NCBI GenBank assembly: GCA_035998445.1
Contig: DASYHQ010000018.1
Coordinates: 62,001 to 126,000 of the forward strand
Length of the DNA: 64,000 nucleotides
Reading direction: 5' to 3'
Origin: Tepidisphaeraceae bacterium
Lineage (GTDB): Bacteria > Planctomycetota > Phycisphaerae > Tepidisphaerales > Tepidisphaeraceae
Shown: piece by piece, positions 63,901 through 64,000 of the stretch
How the letters are laid out: every line of letters starts with the position of its first letter
Numbering within the stretch: position 1 is the first letter of the stretch
Notes under the pieces: model-generated
The model's database searches: none
Seen by the model: only the letters and a program-made list of their open reading frames with translations
Told to the model about the DNA's origin: nothing
Position numbers and translations under genes: made by a program

Positions 63901-64000
63901 TTGCATGGCGTCCCGCCCATGCATGTGATGAAGCCGAATAATCCACTTGGTGGCAGGGGCTCGGTCGAAGCTGGCTGCCACCAATTACATCTTCTATTCG
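63901..64000. repeat. Family B repeat, cut by window end
   Basis: TTGCATGGCGTCCCGCCCAT, then GGGGCTCGGTCGAAGCTGGC, matches the left arm and inner part of the copy at 15245-15382. The right arm lies outside the window. Confidence 0.7.

Overview
This is a high-GC chromosomal window that most likely comes from a member of the Planctomycetota, probably class Phycisphaerae. That placement is an inference. It rests on the MoxR/DUF58/BatA/VWA cluster, a PEP-CTERM protein, many proteins with no obvious proteobacterial counterpart, and many short inverted repeats in the gaps. No phage, integrase, intact insertion sequence or CRISPR array is visible. The gene set is core-chromosomal.

Layout. 1-10.5 kb, minus strand: a cluster of a MoxR ATPase, a DUF58 protein, two membrane-anchored VWA proteins, a PA14-containing membrane protein and an exported coiled-coil protein cut by the window edge. 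This looks like a chaperone/VWA envelope system. 10.8-17.9 kb: ExoD-like protein, ClpC (own promoter and terminator), a degenerate sigma-like protein with a C-terminal membrane anchor, a conserved unknown, DNA polymerase III delta and a BamE-like lipoprotein. 17.9-19.7 kb: a gene-free stretch packed with repeats, ending in a 20-bp tandem array. 19.7-29.9 kb: a cytochrome c/flavocytochrome pair, tRNA-Leu, two M16 peptidases (one lacking the zinc site), a PEP-CTERM protein, small membrane proteins and a glycosyltransferase. 30-41 kb: RsgA without its zinc-binding region, IF-1, alanine racemase, a large exported beta-repeat protein, a GT2 glycosyltransferase, a YpdA-like flavoprotein and a multi-pass membrane protein. 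41.5-44.7 kb: rplM-rpsI, tRNA-Arg, small unknowns and a DUF2156 protein. 44.8-53.4 kb, minus strand: a SUF iron-sulfur operon in the order Rrf2 regulator, SufA-like, SufB, SufC, SufD, DUF2264 protein, SufS-SufE fusion, SufT. 53.9-64 kb: CoA-binding protein, DnaJ-like co-chaperone, a second MoxR-like ATPase, YihY-family protein, rhomboid protease, pgsA-uppP and a PIN/TRAM protein.

The most unusual signal is not a gene. Three intergenic arrays (18881-19340, 53533-53826, 60738-60905) are built from 20- or 21-bp units, about two turns of B-DNA. Each array carries self-complementary cores, including perfect 16- to 18-bp palindromes, and each has its own unrelated sequence. One lies upstream of the suf operon promoter and one fills the divergent rhomboid/pgsA promoter region. 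They look like phased operator or architectural arrays rather than coding DNA. Separately, at least eight families of dispersed inverted repeats occupy the gaps, several of them between genes of the same operon.
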